Shown here: positions 1 through 10,939 of the stretch, one piece after another
Layout: each line of letters begins with the position of its first letter
Numbering within the stretch: position 1 is the first letter of the stretch
NCBI GenBank assembly: GCA_023701125.1
Contig: JAMPXO010000033.1
Coordinates: 1-41,386, forward strand
Source of the DNA: Vicinamibacteria bacterium
GTDB lineage: Bacteria; Acidobacteriota; Vicinamibacteria; Fen-336
Reading direction: 5' to 3'
Length of the DNA: 41,386 nt
Made by a program: the position numbers and the translations under genes
Notes under the pieces: model-generated
Database searches by the model: none
Seen by the model: the letters and a program-made list of their open reading frames with translations, nothing else
What the model was told of the DNA's origin: nothing

Positions 1-201
1 CCGCAGTTCTACTTCCGGACGACGGACGTGACGGGCGTGGCGACGCTGCCGGAAGGCGTCGAGATGGTGATGCCCGGCGACAACACGCAGATGACGGTGG
101 AGCTGATCATCCCGATCGCGATGGAGAAGGGTCTCCGCTTCGCGATCCGTGAGGGTGGCCGCACCGTCGGTGCCGGCACCGTCACCGAGATCATCAAGTA
201 A
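1..201 (+). CDS. tuf: Elongation factor Tu, 3' end only (domain 3)
   Basis: The frame is open from the first base and ends at TAA 199-201, giving the last 66 residues of EF-Tu. The visible part is the C-terminal beta-barrel (domain 3): FRTTDVTG near the start, then MVMPGDN, and the family ending in [14 protein letters not shown]-Tu carries aminoacyl-tRNA to the ribosomal A site as a GTP complex. Its position 10 bases before rpsJ is the usual str-to-S10 junction. The GTPase domain lies outside the window, so it cannot be told whether this is the only tuf copy. Confidence 0.97.
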   Translation, partial: PQFYFRTTDVTGVATLPEGVEMVMPGDNTQMTVELIIPIAMEKGLRFAIREGGRTVGAGTVTEIIK

Positions 202-211
202 GGCCGGGACA

Positions 212-544
<333 letters not shown>

Positions 545-572
545 CGGCGCAATCGAGGTTGCAGGGCTAGAA

Positions 573-597
573 GGGGCGACGCCGCAACGGCGACCCC
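573..597 (+). promoter_or_regulatory. Small hairpin in the rpsJ-rplC gap
   Basis: A stem CGCCG (580-584) / CGGCG (588-592) with loop CAA is flanked by GGGG (573-576) and CCCC (594-597), which can extend it across a small internal loop. It lies in the 102-base gap between rpsJ and rplC. No T-run follows, so it is not an intrinsic terminator. A role in mRNA processing or r-protein feedback is possible but not shown. Confidence 0.3.
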
Positions 598-646
598 GGC
601 AGCACCCGGCCCGAGACCTCGTCAACGACGCGAATAAGGAACGAGA

Positions 647-1279
647 ATGTCGATCCAGGGAATCATCGGACGCAAGGTGGGGATGACCCAGGTCTTCCTG
701 CCCGACGGCAAGGCTGTGCCGGTCACCGTCGTCGAGGCGGGCCCCTGCGTGGTCATCCAGCGCAAGACCGCCGGCAAGGACGGCTACGACGCCGCGCAGA
801 TCGGGCTGGTCGAGGCCCGCAAGTCGCGTGGCGTGACCAAGCCGATGGCGGGTCACTTCGCCAAGGCCGGCGTGCCGCCGTGCCGGGTGCTGCGCGAGGT
901 GCCGGTCGCGGCCGGCTCCGAGGCGAAGGTCGGTGACCGCATCGCGGTCGACGCGTTCGCCGAGGGCGAGAAGGTCACCATCATCGGTGTCACCAAGGGC
1001 AAGGGCTTCCAGGGTGTCGTCAAGCGCCACCACTTCCGCGGTGGCGCCGCGACCCACGGCTCGATGTTCCACCGGGCGCCCGGCTCGATCGGCCAGTCGG
1101 CCTTCCCGTCGCGGGTGCTGAAGGGCATGCGCGCCGCCGGGCACATGGGCGCCGACCGCATCACGGTGAAGAACGTGCATGTGGTGCGGGTGGAAGCCGA
1201 GAAGAACGTGCTGCTGATCCGGGGCGCCGTCCCCGGGGCGAACGGCGACCTGATCGTCATTCGCAAGGCCGCGAGGTAA
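647..1279 (+). CDS. rplC: 50S ribosomal protein L3
   Basis: The 210-residue product starts with the L3 opening [13 protein letters not shown]. It carries the central loop [20 protein letters not shown] and the [23 protein letters not shown] segment, which reaches toward the peptidyl-transferase centre. The glutamine in GSIGQ is at the position methylated by PrmB in enterobacteria. The start is supported by AAGGAACGAG just upstream of ATG 647. The gene is followed 6 bases later by rplD. Confidence 0.98.
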   Translation: MSIQGIIGRKVGMTQVFLPDGKAVPVTVVEAGPCVVIQRKTAGKDGYDAAQIGLVEARKSRGVTKPMAGHFAKAGVPPCRVLREVPVAAGSEAKVGDRIAVDAFAEGEKVTIIGVTKGKGFQGVVKRHHFRGGAATHGSMFHRAPGSIGQSAFPSRVLKGMRAAGHMGADRITVKNVHVVRVEAEKNVLLIRGAVPGANGDLIVIRKAAR

Positions 1280-1285
1280 GGGGAG

Positions 1286-1963
1286 ATGTCCGACAAGCGC
1301 AAGGCCGCGGAGGCCCCGGCGACGCTGCCGGTCGTCAACGCGGAGAACCAGAAGATCCGCGACGTCAGCCTCAGCCCGGAGGTCTTCGGGGGGCGCGTCA
1401 ACGAGCACCTGCTGTGGGAGGCGGTCAAGCAGTACCGCGCCGGCGGCCGTGCCGGCACCCACATGACCAAGAACCGCGCCCTCGTTTCCGGCTCGGGCAA
1501 GAAGCCGTGGCGCCAGAAGGGCACCGGCCGCGCCCGCGTCGGCGAGACGCGCAACCCGCTGTGGCGGCACGGCGGCACAGTGTTCGGTCCCCAGCCGCGT
1601 GACTACTCCTACTCGGTGCCGAAGAAGGCGCGCGTCTCCGCGCTGCGTTCGGCGCTCGTGCAGCGGGCCAGCGAGGGCGCGCTGCGGGTGGTCGACCTGA
1701 TCCGCATCGAGGCCCCCGAGGCCGGTGCCCCGCCGCGGCTGACGCGGCAGTTGAAGGCGATGCTCGAGAAGCTGGGCGTGGCCGGCAAGGTCACCCTCGT
1801 CGAGAGCCGCCCGTCGGACCTGCTCGTCCTGGCCGGCCGCAACCTGCCGGGCGTGCGGGTCGTCGACGCCTCCCACCTGACCGTCTACGACGCGCTCGAC
1901 TGCCGCACGCTGCTCGTCTCGGCGCCGGCTCTCGTCCGCCTCGAAGAGCGGCTGGCTCCGTAG
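1286..1963 (+). CDS. rplD: 50S ribosomal protein L4
   Basis: This 225-residue protein shows the L4 exit-tunnel extension ([19 protein letters not shown] followed by RQKGTGRAR) and the downstream [13 protein letters not shown] motif. The first 20 or so residues, Lys/Ala rich, are longer than in E. coli L4. L4 lines the nascent-peptide tunnel. In gamma-proteobacteria it also represses its own operon; no equivalent site can be recognised here. A purine-rich GGGGAG sits ahead of ATG 1286. Confidence 0.97.
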   Translation: MSDKRKAAEAPATLPVVNAENQKIRDVSLSPEVFGGRVNEHLLWEAVKQYRAGGRAGTHMTKNRALVSGSGKKPWRQKGTGRARVGETRNPLWRHGGTVFGPQPRDYSYSVPKKARVSALRSALVQRASEGALRVVDLIRIEAPEAGAPPRLTRQLKAMLEKLGVAGKVTLVESRPSDLLVLAGRNLPGVRVVDASHLTVYDALDCRTLLVSAPALVRLEERLAP

Positions 1964-1984
1964 GAGGGCCGAAGAGATACCGCG

Positions 1985-2278
1985 ATGAAGAACCTCTACG
2001 AAGTCATCCGCCGTCCGCTGATCACGGAGAAGACCACCCTGCTGAAGGAACGCACGGGCGTCGTCTGCTTCGAGGTCCACCGCGACTCCACCAAGCCCGA
2101 GATCAAGAAGGCCGTCGAGGCCCTCTTCGGCGTCAAGGTCGACGACGTCCGCGTCGCCGTGATGCATGGCAAGGTGAAGCGCCAGGGCCGCTGGTCCGGC
2201 CGCCGTCCCGACTGGAAGAAGGCCTACGTCACCTTGAAGAAGGGCGAGAAGCCCATCGAGTTCTTCGAGCAGGCGTAA
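1985..2278 (+). CDS. rplW: 50S ribosomal protein L23
   Basis: The 97-residue product begins with the L23 pattern [14 protein letters not shown]. It contains [23 protein letters not shown] and [16 protein letters not shown], the conserved C-terminal RNA-binding strand. L23 forms the docking site for trigger factor and SRP at the tunnel exit. The length is typical. It follows rplD with 21 intervening bases that include the GGAGGG of its ribosome binding site. Confidence 0.97.
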   Translation: MKNLYEVIRRPLITEKTTLLKERTGVVCFEVHRDSTKPEIKKAVEALFGVKVDDVRVAVMHGKVKRQGRWSGRRPDWKKAYVTLKKGEKPIEFFEQA

Positions 2279-2292
2279 GGAGCCACAGGAAA

Positions 2293-3114
<822 letters not shown>

Positions 3115-3117
3115 GAC

Positions 3118-3411
3118 ATGGCACGTTCGCTAAAGAAGGGCCCGTTCATCGACGGCCACCTGCTGAAGAAGGTGGAAGGCATGACCGGCAGCGGCAGCGA
3201 CCGCAAGGTCATCAAGACCTGGTCGCGCCGCAGCACGATCATTCCCGAGATGGTCGGCATCACGCTGGCCGTCTACAACGGCAAGAAGTTCGTGCCGGTC
3301 TACGTCACCGAGAACATGGTGGGCCACAAGCTCGGCGAGTTCTCGCCCACCCGCACCTTCAAGGGCCACTCTTCCAAGGTTGAGAAGGCGGCCAAGGTGG
3401 CGGGGAAGTAG
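3118..3411 (+). CDS. rpsS: 30S ribosomal protein S19
   Basis: The 97-residue protein opens [10 protein letters not shown] and contains [44 protein letters not shown] and GHS, all standard S19 features. S19 pairs with S13 in the 30S head and contacts the A-site tRNA region and bridge B1a. It is separated from rplB by only three bases and ends 10 bases before rplV, consistent with one transcript. Confidence 0.98.
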   Translation: MARSLKKGPFIDGHLLKKVEGMTGSGSDRKVIKTWSRRSTIIPEMVGITLAVYNGKKFVPVYVTENMVGHKLGEFSPTRTFKGHSSKVEKAAKVAGK

Positions 3412-3421
3412 GAGCGGGAAA

Positions 3422-3781
3422 ATGTCGAACTTCCGCGCAGAAGCCAAGTACATCCGCAGCTCGGCCCAGAAGGCCGGGCTGGTCTGTGAACTGATCCGCG
3501 GCAAGCGGGCCTCGGAAGCGCTGTCGATCCTGCGCTTCACGAAGAAGTCCGTTGCCCGCGACCTGGAGAAGGTGCTCCGCTCGGCCGTGGCGAACGCCGT
3601 GTTCGTCGCCGACCGCAACGAGAAGCGCCGGCTCGACGAAGACAACCTCTACGTGCACGCGGCCTACGCCAACCAGGGCCCGTCGCAGAAGCGAGTGCGC
3701 CCGGCCCCGATGGGCCGCGCCTACCGTGTCATCAAGCGCACCACGCATCTCACGGTCGAGCTGGCCGAGAGGGAGAAGTAG
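3422..3781 (+). CDS. rplV: 50S ribosomal protein L22
   Basis: The start ATG 3422 gives a 119-residue L22 beginning [19 protein letters not shown], with LIRGK, the conserved beta-hairpin segment and C-terminal [21 protein letters not shown]. An in-frame ATG at 3380 is rejected because it would overlap rpsS and adds non-homologous residues. The GGAGCGGGAAA stretch before 3422 provides the ribosome binding site. The L22 hairpin lines the exit tunnel, where macrolide-resistance changes are known in other bacteria. Confidence 0.97.
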   Translation: MSNFRAEAKYIRSSAQKAGLVCELIRGKRASEALSILRFTKKSVARDLEKVLRSAVANAVFVADRNEKRRLDEDNLYVHAAYANQGPSQKRVRPAPMGRAYRVIKRTTHLTVELAEREK

Positions 3782-3785
3782 CAGC

Positions 3786-4433
3786 ATGGGTCAGAAAGTC
3801 CATCCCATCGGGTTCCGGCTCGGCTTCAACAAGCCCTGGCGCAGCCGCTGGTTCGCGGACAAGGAGTACGCATCGCTCCTGCACCAGGACCTGCGCCTGA
3901 AGAAGGACCTCAAGAAGCGCTTCTCCCACGCGGGCGTCTCGCGAATCGAGATCGAGCGCGCGGCCAACAAGCTGAAGGTGACGATCTTCACCTCGCGTCC
4001 CGGCATCATCATCGGGCGCAAGGGCCAGGAGGTCGACAAGCTCAAGCAGGAAGTGCAGAAGAAGACCGGCAAGGAGGTCTTCATCAACATCCAGGAGATC
4101 CTCAAGCCCGAGCTCGACGCCCAGCTGGTGTCGGAGTCGGTCGCGCTCCAGCTCGAGAAGCGGATCGCCTTCCGCCGCGCCATGCGCAAGGCGGTCGACG
4201 CCGCCCTCCGCTTCGGCGCCAAGGGCATCAAGATCCGCGTCTCCGGCCGCCTGAACGGCGCCGAGATCGCGCGCTCCGAGTGGTACCTGCACGGCCAGCT
4301 GCCGCTGCACACGCTGCGCTCGGACATCGACTACGGCTTCCACGAGGCCAGCACCTCCTTCGGCCGCATCGGCGTGAAGTGCTGGATCTACAAGGGCGAG
4401 CAGGACGCACCGCGTGCTGCGAAGGCGCTCTAG
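3786..4433 (+). CDS. rpsC: 30S ribosomal protein S3
   Basis: ATG 3786 gives a 215-residue S3 starting [13 protein letters not shown]. The KH domain is visible at the [16 protein letters not shown] motif, and the C-terminal domain carries [20 protein letters not shown] and [14 protein letters not shown]3 is part of the mRNA entry helicase with S4 and S5. The protein ends soon after the core with a short Ala-rich tail. It follows rplV after four bases. Confidence 0.97.
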   Translation: MGQKVHPIGFRLGFNKPWRSRWFADKEYASLLHQDLRLKKDLKKRFSHAGVSRIEIERAANKLKVTIFTSRPGIIIGRKGQEVDKLKQEVQKKTGKEVFINIQEILKPELDAQLVSESVALQLEKRIAFRRAMRKAVDAALRFGAKGIKIRVSGRLNGAEIARSEWYLHGQLPLHTLRSDIDYGFHEASTSFGRIGVKCWIYKGEQDAPRAAKAL

Positions 4434-4443
4434 GTTCTAGATC

Positions 4444-4869
4444 ATGTTGATGCCCAAGAAGGTCAAATTCCGCAAGCAGCAGCGCGGACGCATGAGCGGC
4501 AAGGCGTGGACCGGGTCCACCGTCTCCTTCGGCGACTTCGGCCTGAAGGCGATGGAGTGCGGCTGGGTCACGGCCCGCGAGATCGAGGCCGGCCGCATCG
4601 CGATCAACCGCTACGTCAAGCGCAACGGCCGCGTCTGGATCCGGATGTTCCCCGACAAGCCCTACACCAAGAAGCCCCAGGAAACGCGCATGGGCAAGGG
4701 CAAGGGGCAGCCGGAAGGCTGGGTGATGGTGGTCAAGCCCGGCCGCGTCCTGTACGAGATGGAGGGCGTGCCGGAGAACGAGGCGCGCGAGGCGTTCCGG
4801 CTGGCCGCGCACAAGCTCTCGATCAAGACCCGCTTCGTCAAGCGGCTCGAGGAAGAGGTGGCCCAGTGA
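4444..4869 (+). CDS. rplP: 50S ribosomal protein L16
   Basis: The 141-residue product begins [17 protein letters not shown], matching the L16 N-terminus, and carries EARRGRI-like ITAR replacement [13 protein letters not shown] plus [12 protein letters not shown] and the [12 protein letters not shown]-type segment. L16 organises the A-site region of the large subunit. No clear Shine-Dalgarno sequence precedes ATG 4444 (the 10-base gap reads mostly TTCTAGATC), so initiation may rely on coupling to rpsC. Its stop overlaps the rpmC start. Confidence 0.97.
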   Translation: MLMPKKVKFRKQQRGRMSGKAWTGSTVSFGDFGLKAMECGWVTAREIEAGRIAINRYVKRNGRVWIRMFPDKPYTKKPQETRMGKGKGQPEGWVMVVKPGRVLYEMEGVPENEAREAFRLAAHKLSIKTRFVKRLEEEVAQ

Positions 4870-5060
4870 AGGCCGAGAAGATCCGCGAGATGAACCTCGA
4901 CGACCTGCGCGGCGAGGAAAAGAAGCTCGCCGAGCAGATGTTCCGCCTGCGCTTCCAGAAGGCGCTCGGGCAGCTCGACAACGCGCTCAAGATCCGCGAA
5001 ACCCGCCGCGACCTGGCGCGCGTCAAGACGGTGCTGAAGGAGAAGGCCGCCACCCGCTGA
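4866..5060 (+). CDS. rpmC: 50S ribosomal protein L29
   Basis: A GTG start at 4866 overlaps the rplP stop in the arrangement GTGA and yields 64 residues. The sequence [31 protein letters not shown] and [15 protein letters not shown] is the two-helix hairpin of L29. L29 sits near the tunnel exit beside L23. The frame stays open far upstream, but that part is antiparallel noise within rplP. Translational coupling with rplP is likely. Confidence 0.96.
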   Translation: MKAEKIREMNLDDLRGEEKKLAEQMFRLRFQKALGQLDNALKIRETRRDLARVKTVLKEKAATR

Positions 5061-5085
5061 GGGTGGAAGGGGCCAGGAAACGAAG

Positions 5086-5388
5086 ATGGATCATTCGCAG
5101 CAGCAGAAGCCGCCCGCCCGTAGCCGCCACGCCGTGGTCGGGGTCGTGGTGAGCGCGAAGATGCAGAAGACCGTGGTGGTTGCCGTGGAGCGTCTGATCC
5201 GGCACGAGCTCTACCGCAAGACCCTGCGCAGGACGTCCACCTTCTCCGCGCACGACGAGAAGGGCGCGAAGGAAGGCGACACGGTGCGGATCGTCGAGAC
5301 CCGCCCGCTGTCCAAGACCAAGCGCTGGCGCGTCGAGGAAATCCTGACCAAGGCGGCGATCGCGCCGGCGAAGGCGGAAGGGAAGTAG
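5086..5388 (+). CDS. rpsQ: 30S ribosomal protein S17
   Basis: This 100-residue S17 has the OB-fold signature [18 protein letters not shown], followed by [26 protein letters not shown]. The first 15 residues (Gln/Pro/Arg rich) extend beyond the E. coli protein, which begins almost at the core. The C-terminus is also Ala/Lys rich. S17 binds 16S rRNA helix 11 early in assembly. The GGGGCCAGGAAACG upstream supplies the ribosome binding site. Confidence 0.96.
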   Translation: MDHSQQQKPPARSRHAVVGVVVSAKMQKTVVVAVERLIRHELYRKTLRRTSTFSAHDEKGAKEGDTVRIVETRPLSKTKRWRVEEILTKAAIAPAKAEGK

Positions 5389-5392
5389 CGCC

Positions 5393-5767
<375 letters not shown>

Positions 5768-5771
5768 AACC

Positions 5772-6122
5772 ATGGGCAAGCCGAAGCCGAAGGAGCGCGT
5801 GAAGATCCGCGTCCGCAAGGGCGACCTCGTCGAGGTCATCGCCGGCAAGGACGCGGGCAAGCGCGGAAAGATCCTGAGCGTGCTGCGTGAGAAGGGTCGG
5901 GTCGTCGTCCAGGGCGTGGGCTTCATCAAGCGCCACGTCCGGCCCAACCCCCAGCGCAACATCAAGGGCGGCATCGCAGAGCGCGAGGCCCCGATCCACG
6001 TCTCGAACGTCATGGTGGTCTCGCCCGAGACCGACAAGCGTTCGCGGCTGGGCGCCCGCAAGCTCGACGACGGACGCAAGGTGAGGGTCAGCCGCCGGGA
6101 CGGCGCTGTCCTCGACAAGTAG
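5772..6122 (+). CDS. rplX: 50S ribosomal protein L24
   Basis: The 116-residue product shows the KOW motif as [21 protein letters not shown], followed by [19 protein letters not shown] and a [18 protein letters not shown] segment, all typical of L24. L24 is an assembly-initiating protein near the tunnel exit. It begins four bases after rplN and ends 13 bases before rplE. Confidence 0.97.
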   Translation: MGKPKPKERVKIRVRKGDLVEVIAGKDAGKRGKILSVLREKGRVVVQGVGFIKRHVRPNPQRNIKGGIAEREAPIHVSNVMVVSPETDKRSRLGARKLDDGRKVRVSRRDGAVLDK

Positions 6123-6135
6123 GCCGGGAAGGAAC

Positions 6136-6681
6136 ATGGCAGCTCGTCTCAAGGAAAGCTACGTTAAGACGGTCGTGCCGCGCCTGATGAAGGAACGCGA
6201 GTACACCACCGTCATGGCCGTGCCCAAGCTCCAGAAGGTCGTCATCAACATGGGCGTGGGCGAGGCCACCCAGAACATCAAGCTGCTCGACGCGGCTCGC
6301 GAGGAGCTCGGCCGCATCGTCGGCCAGCGCCCGGCGGTCCGTCGCGCCAAGAAGGCGATCGCCGCCTTCAAGGTGCGCGAGGGCATGCCGATCGCCGCCA
6401 CCGTGACGCTGCGCGGAGATCGCATGTACGAGTTCTGCGACCGCCTGTTCAACGTCGCGCTGCCGCGCGTGCGCGACTTCCGCGGCGTGCCGACGAACGC
6501 GTTCGACGGCCGCGGCAATTACACCCTGGGCCTGCGGGACCAGATCATCTTCCCCGAGATCGACTACGCCAAGGTCGAGAAGCTGCGGGGCATGAACGTG
6601 ACCTTCGTGACGAGCGCCCGGACTGACGAGGAATCGAAGCTCCTCCTCCAGTACCTCGGGATGCCGTTCCGGAACCAGTAG
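6136..6681 (+). CDS. rplE: 50S ribosomal protein L5
   Basis: A 181-residue L5: [16 protein letters not shown] at the N-terminus, [33 protein letters not shown], and [18 protein letters not shown], ending in the usual LGMPFR segment. L5 binds 5S rRNA and contacts P-site tRNA. GGCCGGGAAGGAAC precedes ATG 6136 as a good ribosome binding site. Confidence 0.98.
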   Translation: MAARLKESYVKTVVPRLMKEREYTTVMAVPKLQKVVINMGVGEATQNIKLLDAAREELGRIVGQRPAVRRAKKAIAAFKVREGMPIAATVTLRGDRMYEFCDRLFNVALPRVRDFRGVPTNAFDGRGNYTLGLRDQIIFPEIDYAKVEKLRGMNVTFVTSARTDEESKLLLQYLGMPFRNQ

Positions 6682-6691
6682 GAGGAGCGCA

Positions 6692-6877
6692 GTGGCCAAG
6701 TTGTCGCTGATCGCCAAGGCGAAGCGGACCCCCAAGTTCGAGGTCCGTCGCTACCACCGCTGCAAGAGCTGCGGACGCCCCCGGGCGTACCTGCGGAAGT
6801 TCGAGATGTGCCGTATCTGCTTCCGCAAGCATGCTCTCGCCGGGGATATCCCCGGCGTGATCAAGGCCAGCTGGTAG
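6692..6877 (+). CDS. rpsN: 30S ribosomal protein S14, zinc-binding (type Z)
   Basis: A GTG start (6692) behind GGAGGAG gives a 61-residue S14 with two CxxC pairs, CKSC and CRIC. This is the short zinc-ribbon form rather than the roughly 100-residue zinc-free form. The core [15 protein letters not shown] and [15 protein letters not shown] are family hallmarks. S14 assembles late in the 30S head next to S3 and S10. The zinc-free paralogue is not in this window. Confidence 0.97.
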   Translation: MAKLSLIAKAKRTPKFEVRRYHRCKSCGRPRAYLRKFEMCRICFRKHALAGDIPGVIKASW

Positions 6878-6902
6878 CGCGGGGAGCTGAGGAACACACG
6901 CA

Positions 6903-7301
6903 ATGAGCATGACCGATCCCATCGCGGACATGATCACCCGGATTCGCAACGGAGTCCGGGCGAGAGTCCCCAAGGTGGACGTGCCGCACTCGAAGCTCAA
7001 GGTTGCGATCGCCCGCATCCTGAAGGATGAGGGCTACGTCGCCAACTTCAAGGTGAGCGAGGGCCAGGCGCAGGGCACTCTCCGCATCTATCTCAAGTAC
7101 GGTCCGGGCATGGAGCGGGTCATCACCGACCTCCAGCGCGTGAGCCGTCCCGGGTGTCGCATCTACTGCGGCAAGGACGAGATCCCCCGCGTGTACGGTG
7201 GGCTCGGCATCAACATCCTGTCCACCTCCCGTGGGCTGATGACGGGGAAAGCTGCGGCCCGCGAGGGTGTCGGCGGCGAGATCCTCGTCAACGTCTGGTA
7301 G
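6903..7301 (+). CDS. rpsH: 30S ribosomal protein S8
   Basis: The 132-residue product opens [17 protein letters not shown], with the [18 protein letters not shown] helix and the C-terminal [37 protein letters not shown] block that carries the conserved serines contacting 16S rRNA. In E. coli S8 represses the spc operon at the rplE start. A related structure was not recognised here. It starts 25 bases after rpsN. Confidence 0.98.
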   Translation: MSMTDPIADMITRIRNGVRARVPKVDVPHSKLKVAIARILKDEGYVANFKVSEGQAQGTLRIYLKYGPGMERVITDLQRVSRPGCRIYCGKDEIPRVYGGLGINILSTSRGLMTGKAAAREGVGGEILVNVW

Positions 7302-7312
7302 GAGGCGAGAGA

Positions 7313-7861
7313 ATGTCCCGAGTCGGACGCAAGCCGATCGCCATCCCCGCCGGCGTCAAGGTGGCGGTGAAGGGCGACAGCGTCGAGGTGCAGGGCCCCA
7401 AGGGCAAGCTGAGCACGCCCGTCCCGGCCGGTATCTCGTTCGCCATCGAGGGCGCGGAACTGCTGTGCAAGCGCGCGAGCGACGAGAGCTCGATGCGCGC
7501 CCTGCACGGCCTGGCCCGCGCCCTGGCGCAGAACGCCGTCACCGGCGTGTCGACGGGCTTCAGCAAGGAGCTCGACATCGTGGGCGTGGGCTACAAGGCC
7601 CAGGTCGAGGGCAGGAAGGTCACCTTCACCCTCGGTTACTCCCACGTCGTCGAGTTCCCGATCCCCGAGGGCATCCAGGTCGCGATCGAGAAGCAGACCC
7701 ACGTCGTCGTCTCCGGCTTCGACCGGCAGCGCGTCGGCCAGGTCGCGGCGGAGATCCGGCGCCTGCGCAAGCCGGACCCCTACAAGCAGAAGGGCATCCG
7801 CTACGTGGGCGAGGTGCTGAAGAAGAAGGCCGGCAAGGCCGGGGCCACCGGGAGCAAGTAG
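7313..7861 (+). CDS. rplF: 50S ribosomal protein L6
   Basis: ATG 7313, behind GGAGGCGAGAGA, gives 182 residues beginning [17 protein letters not shown]. The two L6 repeats are visible, with [13 protein letters not shown], the central [22 protein letters not shown] and the C-terminal [28 protein letters not shown]. The upstream in-frame region back to 7154 overlaps rpsH and is rejected. L6 supports the sarcin-ricin loop region where elongation factors bind. Confidence 0.97.
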   Translation: MSRVGRKPIAIPAGVKVAVKGDSVEVQGPKGKLSTPVPAGISFAIEGAELLCKRASDESSMRALHGLARALAQNAVTGVSTGFSKELDIVGVGYKAQVEGRKVTFTLGYSHVVEFPIPEGIQVAIEKQTHVVVSGFDRQRVGQVAAEIRRLRKPDPYKQKGIRYVGEVLKKKAGKAGATGSK

Positions 7862-7880
7862 GGACGAGGTCGGGGACGCT

Positions 7881-7900
7881 CGCGGCCCCCCGAGGCCGCG
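7881..7900 (+). promoter_or_regulatory. Hairpin in the rplF-rplR gap
   Basis: A perfect 7-base stem CGCGGCC (7881-7887) / GGCCGCG (7894-7900) with a six-base loop occupies the 61-base rplF-rplR gap. There is no U-tract, so it does not look like a terminator. It may be a processing or stabilising hairpin within the operon mRNA. Confidence 0.35.
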
Positions 7901-7922
7901 GGCAGCGCCCGCCGAGGGAACG

Positions 7923-8285
7923 ATGAAGAAGAGCCGAGACGATATCAGGCGGCGTATCCACAACCGGATCCGGAAGAAGGTTTCGGGCAGCGGTGCGCGG
8001 CCGCGCCTCTGCGTGTTCCGCAGCCAGAGCCACATCTACGCCCAGGTCATCGACGACGTGAAGGGCGGCACGCTGTGCGCGGCCTCCAGCCTCGACCAGG
8101 AGCTGAAGGGCCAGTTCAAGCGGGGCAGCAACGTCGACGCCGCCAAGGCCGTGGGGCAACTGATCGCGACCCGCGCCAAGGACAAGGGCGTCACCGCCGT
8201 CGTGTTCGATCGCGGCGGATTCCTGTACCACGGCCGTGTCAAGGCCCTGGCCGAGGCCGCCCGCGAGGGTGGGCTCTCGTTCTAG
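7923..8285 (+). CDS. rplR: 50S ribosomal protein L18
   Basis: The 120-residue product has the L18 pattern: [81 protein letters not shown]18 is one of the three 5S rRNA-binding proteins. CGAGGGAACG precedes ATG 7923. It follows the hairpin-containing gap after rplF. Confidence 0.98.
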   Translation: MKKSRDDIRRRIHNRIRKKVSGSGARPRLCVFRSQSHIYAQVIDDVKGGTLCAASSLDQELKGQFKRGSNVDAAKAVGQLIATRAKDKGVTAVVFDRGGFLYHGRVKALAEAAREGGLSF

Positions 8286-8298
8286 AGCTGGGAAGAGC

Positions 8299-8847
8299 AT
8301 GAGAAAGACGCACGAGAAGGTCGACATCGGCAGCCTGGAGCTCAAGGACCAGGTCGTCCAGATCAACCGCGTGACCAAGGTCGTCAAGGGCGGCAAGAAC
8401 CTGTCCTTCTCGGCCATGGTGGTGGTCGGCGACGGCCACGGCCACGTCGGCTACGGCATGGGCAAGGCCCGCGAGGTCTCCTCCGCGATCAAGAAGGGCA
8501 TCGAGGCCGCCAAGAAGAACGTGTTCAAGATCCCCGTCACGGAGAAGGGCTCGACCATTCCGCACCAGGTGGTGGGCTACTTCGGCTCGGGCAGCGTGCT
8601 GCTCAAGCCGGCCTCCGAGGGTACCGGCGTCATCGCCGGCGGCGCTGTCCGCGCCGTGATCGAGGCGGCCGGCATCCAGAACATCCTGACCAAGAGCCTG
8701 GGCTCCGCGACGCCGCACAACGTGGTCAAGGCCACGGTCGACGCCCTGCTGCGGCTGAAGCAGCCGGAGCGGGTGGCGCGCCTGCGTGGCAAGAGCGTGG
8801 CCGAGATCATGGGCGTCGACGAGCCCAAGCCCCAGGCCCAGGCCTGA
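8299..8847 (+). CDS. rpsE: 30S ribosomal protein S5
   Basis: ATG 8299 (after GGGAAGAGC) gives a 182-residue S5. The double-stranded RNA-binding domain begins [27 protein letters not shown], and the C-terminal domain contains [29 protein letters not shown]. The VVKGG loop is where ram and spectinomycin-resistance changes occur in other bacteria. S5 cooperates with S4 in decoding accuracy. An upstream in-frame ATG at 8236 would overlap rplR and is rejected. Confidence 0.97.
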   Translation: MRKTHEKVDIGSLELKDQVVQINRVTKVVKGGKNLSFSAMVVVGDGHGHVGYGMGKAREVSSAIKKGIEAAKKNVFKIPVTEKGSTIPHQVVGYFGSGSVLLKPASEGTGVIAGGAVRAVIEAAGIQNILTKSLGSATPHNVVKATVDALLRLKQPERVARLRGKSVAEIMGVDEPKPQAQA

Positions 8848-8864
8848 GGGGGGCGAGGATAGCG

Positions 8865-9065
8865 ATGGCAGCCAAGCAGAAGAAGACCACCGCCACCTTC
8901 AAGGTCAAGCAGATCGGCAGCCTGATCGGCTGCACCGACAAGCAGCGGGCGTCCGTGCGCGGCCTCGGCCTGCGCCGGATGCACCAGGTCGTGGAGCGGC
9001 TCGACACCCCGGAGAACCGGGGCATGGTCAACGCCGTGCCGCACCTGGTCGCGATCGTCGAGTAA
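8865..9065 (+). CDS. rpmD: 50S ribosomal protein L30
   Basis: This 66-residue protein has the L30 fold signature [51 protein letters not shown]. The first ten residues (Lys/Gln/Thr rich) extend slightly beyond the minimal bacterial L30. It is flanked by rpsE and rplO in the standard spc order, with GAGGGGGGCGAGG upstream of ATG 8865. Confidence 0.97.
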   Translation: MAAKQKKTTATFKVKQIGSLIGCTDKQRASVRGLGLRRMHQVVERLDTPENRGMVNAVPHLVAIVE

Positions 9066-9082
9066 GAGGGAAAAGAGACGAC

Positions 9083-9532
9083 ATGGGCCTCCACGACTTG
9101 AAACCGGCCAAGGGCGCCACCAGCGCGCGCAAGCGCGTCGGGCGCGGCCAGGGCAGCGGCCTCGGCAAGACTGCCGGCCGCGGCGAAAAGGGCCAGAAGA
9201 GCCGCAGCGGTTACTCGCACAAGAGCGGCTTCGAGGGCGGCCAGATGCCGCTCCACCGCCGGGTGCCGAAGCGCGGCTTCACCAACGCCCGCTTCCGCAA
9301 GGAGTACGCGGTCGTCAACCTCGACAAGCTCGAGGCCTTCGAGCCCGGCACGATCGTCACCCCCGAGGTGCTGCTCCGACGCGGCGTGGTCAGCAAGCTG
9401 ATGGACGGGATCAAGATCCTGGCCAAGGGCAAGCTGACCAAGTCGCTGACGGTGCGCGCCCACAAGTTCAGCGGCAAGGCCCAGGAGGCCATCCAGGGGG
9501 CCGGCGGCAAGGCCGAGGTGCTCGAGGCCTAG
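9083..9532 (+). CDS. rplO: 50S ribosomal protein L15
   Basis: ATG 9083 begins a 149-residue L15: [22 protein letters not shown], then the glycine-rich [21 protein letters not shown] arm, [17 protein letters not shown], and a C-terminal domain with [27 protein letters not shown]15 is a late assembly protein that stabilises 23S rRNA. AGAGGGAAAAGAGACGAC supplies the ribosome binding site. secY starts three bases after its stop, the usual arrangement. Confidence 0.97.
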   Translation: MGLHDLKPAKGATSARKRVGRGQGSGLGKTAGRGEKGQKSRSGYSHKSGFEGGQMPLHRRVPKRGFTNARFRKEYAVVNLDKLEAFEPGTIVTPEVLLRRGVVSKLMDGIKILAKGKLTKSLTVRAHKFSGKAQEAIQGAGGKAEVLEA

Positions 9533-9535
9533 CCC

Positions 9536-10939
9536 ATGCTGCAAAGCCTGAAGAACATCTGGGACGTTCCGGACCTGCGCAAGAGGGTGCTGTTCACCCT
9601 CCTGATCCTGGCTGTCTACCGCCTCGGCAGTCACGTGCCCACGCCCGGGATCAATGCCACGGCACTGGTGGACTTCTTCGAACAGAACCGATCCAACTGG
9701 TTCGGCCTGGTCGACATGTTCTCGGGCGGCAACCTGGCCAACGTGACGATCTTCGCGCTGGGGATCATGCCGTACATCTCCGCGTCGATCATCCTGCAGT
9801 TGCTGACCGTGGTGTGGCCGACGCTCGAGAAGCTCTCCAAGGAGGGCGAGCTCGGGCGCCGCAAGATCACCCAGTACACCCGCTACGGCACGGTCGTGCT
9901 GTCGATCATCCAGGGCCTCGGCATCGCCTTCTACCTCGAGCGGCTGACCATCTCGGGCGACTTCCGCATCGTCGAGAACCCGGGCTGGGCCTTCAAGCTG
10001 ATGACGGTGCTGACGCTGACCACCGGCACCGCGTTCATCATGTGGCTCGGCGAGCAGATCACCGACCGCGGCATCGGCAACGGGATGAGCCTGATCATCT
10101 TCGCCGGCATCATCGTCGGCTTCCCGTCGGGGATGCTCGACAGCGTGCGCCGGCTGGCATCCGGAGAGCTGGGCCTGATCACCGCCCTGTTCCTGGTCCT
10201 GATGATGGTCGCCGTGATCGCCGTGATCGTGTTCGTCGAGCGCGGCCAGCGCCGGATCACCGTCCAGTACGCGAAGCGCGTGGTCGGGCGCCGGGTCTAC
10301 GGCGGCCAGTCGACCCACCTGCCGCTGCGGGTCAACACCAGCGGCGTGATCCCGGTCATCTTCGCCTCGTCGATCATCGCCTTCCCGCAGACGATCGCGT
10401 CGTTCTTCGAGGCCCAGAGCCCGTGGATGCAGAGCGTGGCCGAGCAGCTGCGCTGGGGGATGCCGCTGTACAACATCCTCTACGTCTCCTTCATCGTGTT
10501 CTTCTGCTACTTCTACACCGCGATCGTCTTCAACCCGGATGACGTCGCCGAGAACATGCGCAAGTACGGCGGCTTCGTGCCCGGCATCCGGCCCGGCAAG
10601 AAGACGGCCGAGTACCTGGACCACATCCTCGGCCGCATCACCTTCGGCGGCGCCCTGTACCTGGCCGCGATCGCGCTGCTGCCCGAGTTCCTGATCACGG
10701 GCTTCAAGGTCGCGCCGCTGCCGGTGATCGGCCCGGGGCTCGACCTGTTCCTCACGGAGAACGGGCTGTCCTGGATCACGGAGGGGCTCGGCCTCAACTT
10801 CTACTTCGGCGGCACCTCGCTGCTGATCGTGGTCGGCGTGGCGATGGATACGGTCTCGCAGGTGGAGGCGCAGTTGGTGATGCGCCACTACGACGGGTTC
10901 ACGGGCCGTGGCGGGCGGAGGGTGCGTGGTCGACGCTAG
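9536..10939 (+). CDS. secY: Protein translocase channel subunit SecY
   Basis: The 467-residue product is the central channel of the Sec translocon in the inner membrane. It begins with the cytosolic helix [39 protein letters not shown], contains the [27 protein letters not shown] plug and TM2 region, and [13 protein letters not shown] and [20 protein letters not shown] around TM7. Ten hydrophobic segments are apparent. It is a little longer than E. coli SecY (443). The last 14 bases overlap adk, so the two are probably translationally coupled. Confidence 0.98.
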   Translation: MLQSLKNIWDVPDLRKRVLFTLLILAVYRLGSHVPTPGINATALVDFFEQNRSNWFGLVDMFSGGNLANVTIFALGIMPYISASIILQLLTVVWPTLEKLSKEGELGRRKITQYTRYGTVVLSIIQGLGIAFYLERLTISGDFRIVENPGWAFKLMTVLTLTTGTAFIMWLGEQITDRGIGNGMSLIIFAGIIVGFPSGMLDSVRRLASGELGLITALFLVLMMVAVIAVIVFVERGQRRITVQYAKRVVGRRVYGGQSTHLPLRVNTSGVIPVIFASSIIAFPQTIASFFEAQSPWMQSVAEQLRWGMPLYNILYVSFIVFFCYFYTAIVFNPDDVAENMRKYGGFVPGIRPGKKTAEYLDHILGRITFGGALYLAAIALLPEFLITGFKVAPLPVIGPGLDLFLTENGLSWITEGLGLNFYFGGTSLLIVVGVAMDTVSQVEAQLVMRHYDGFTGRGGRRVRGRR

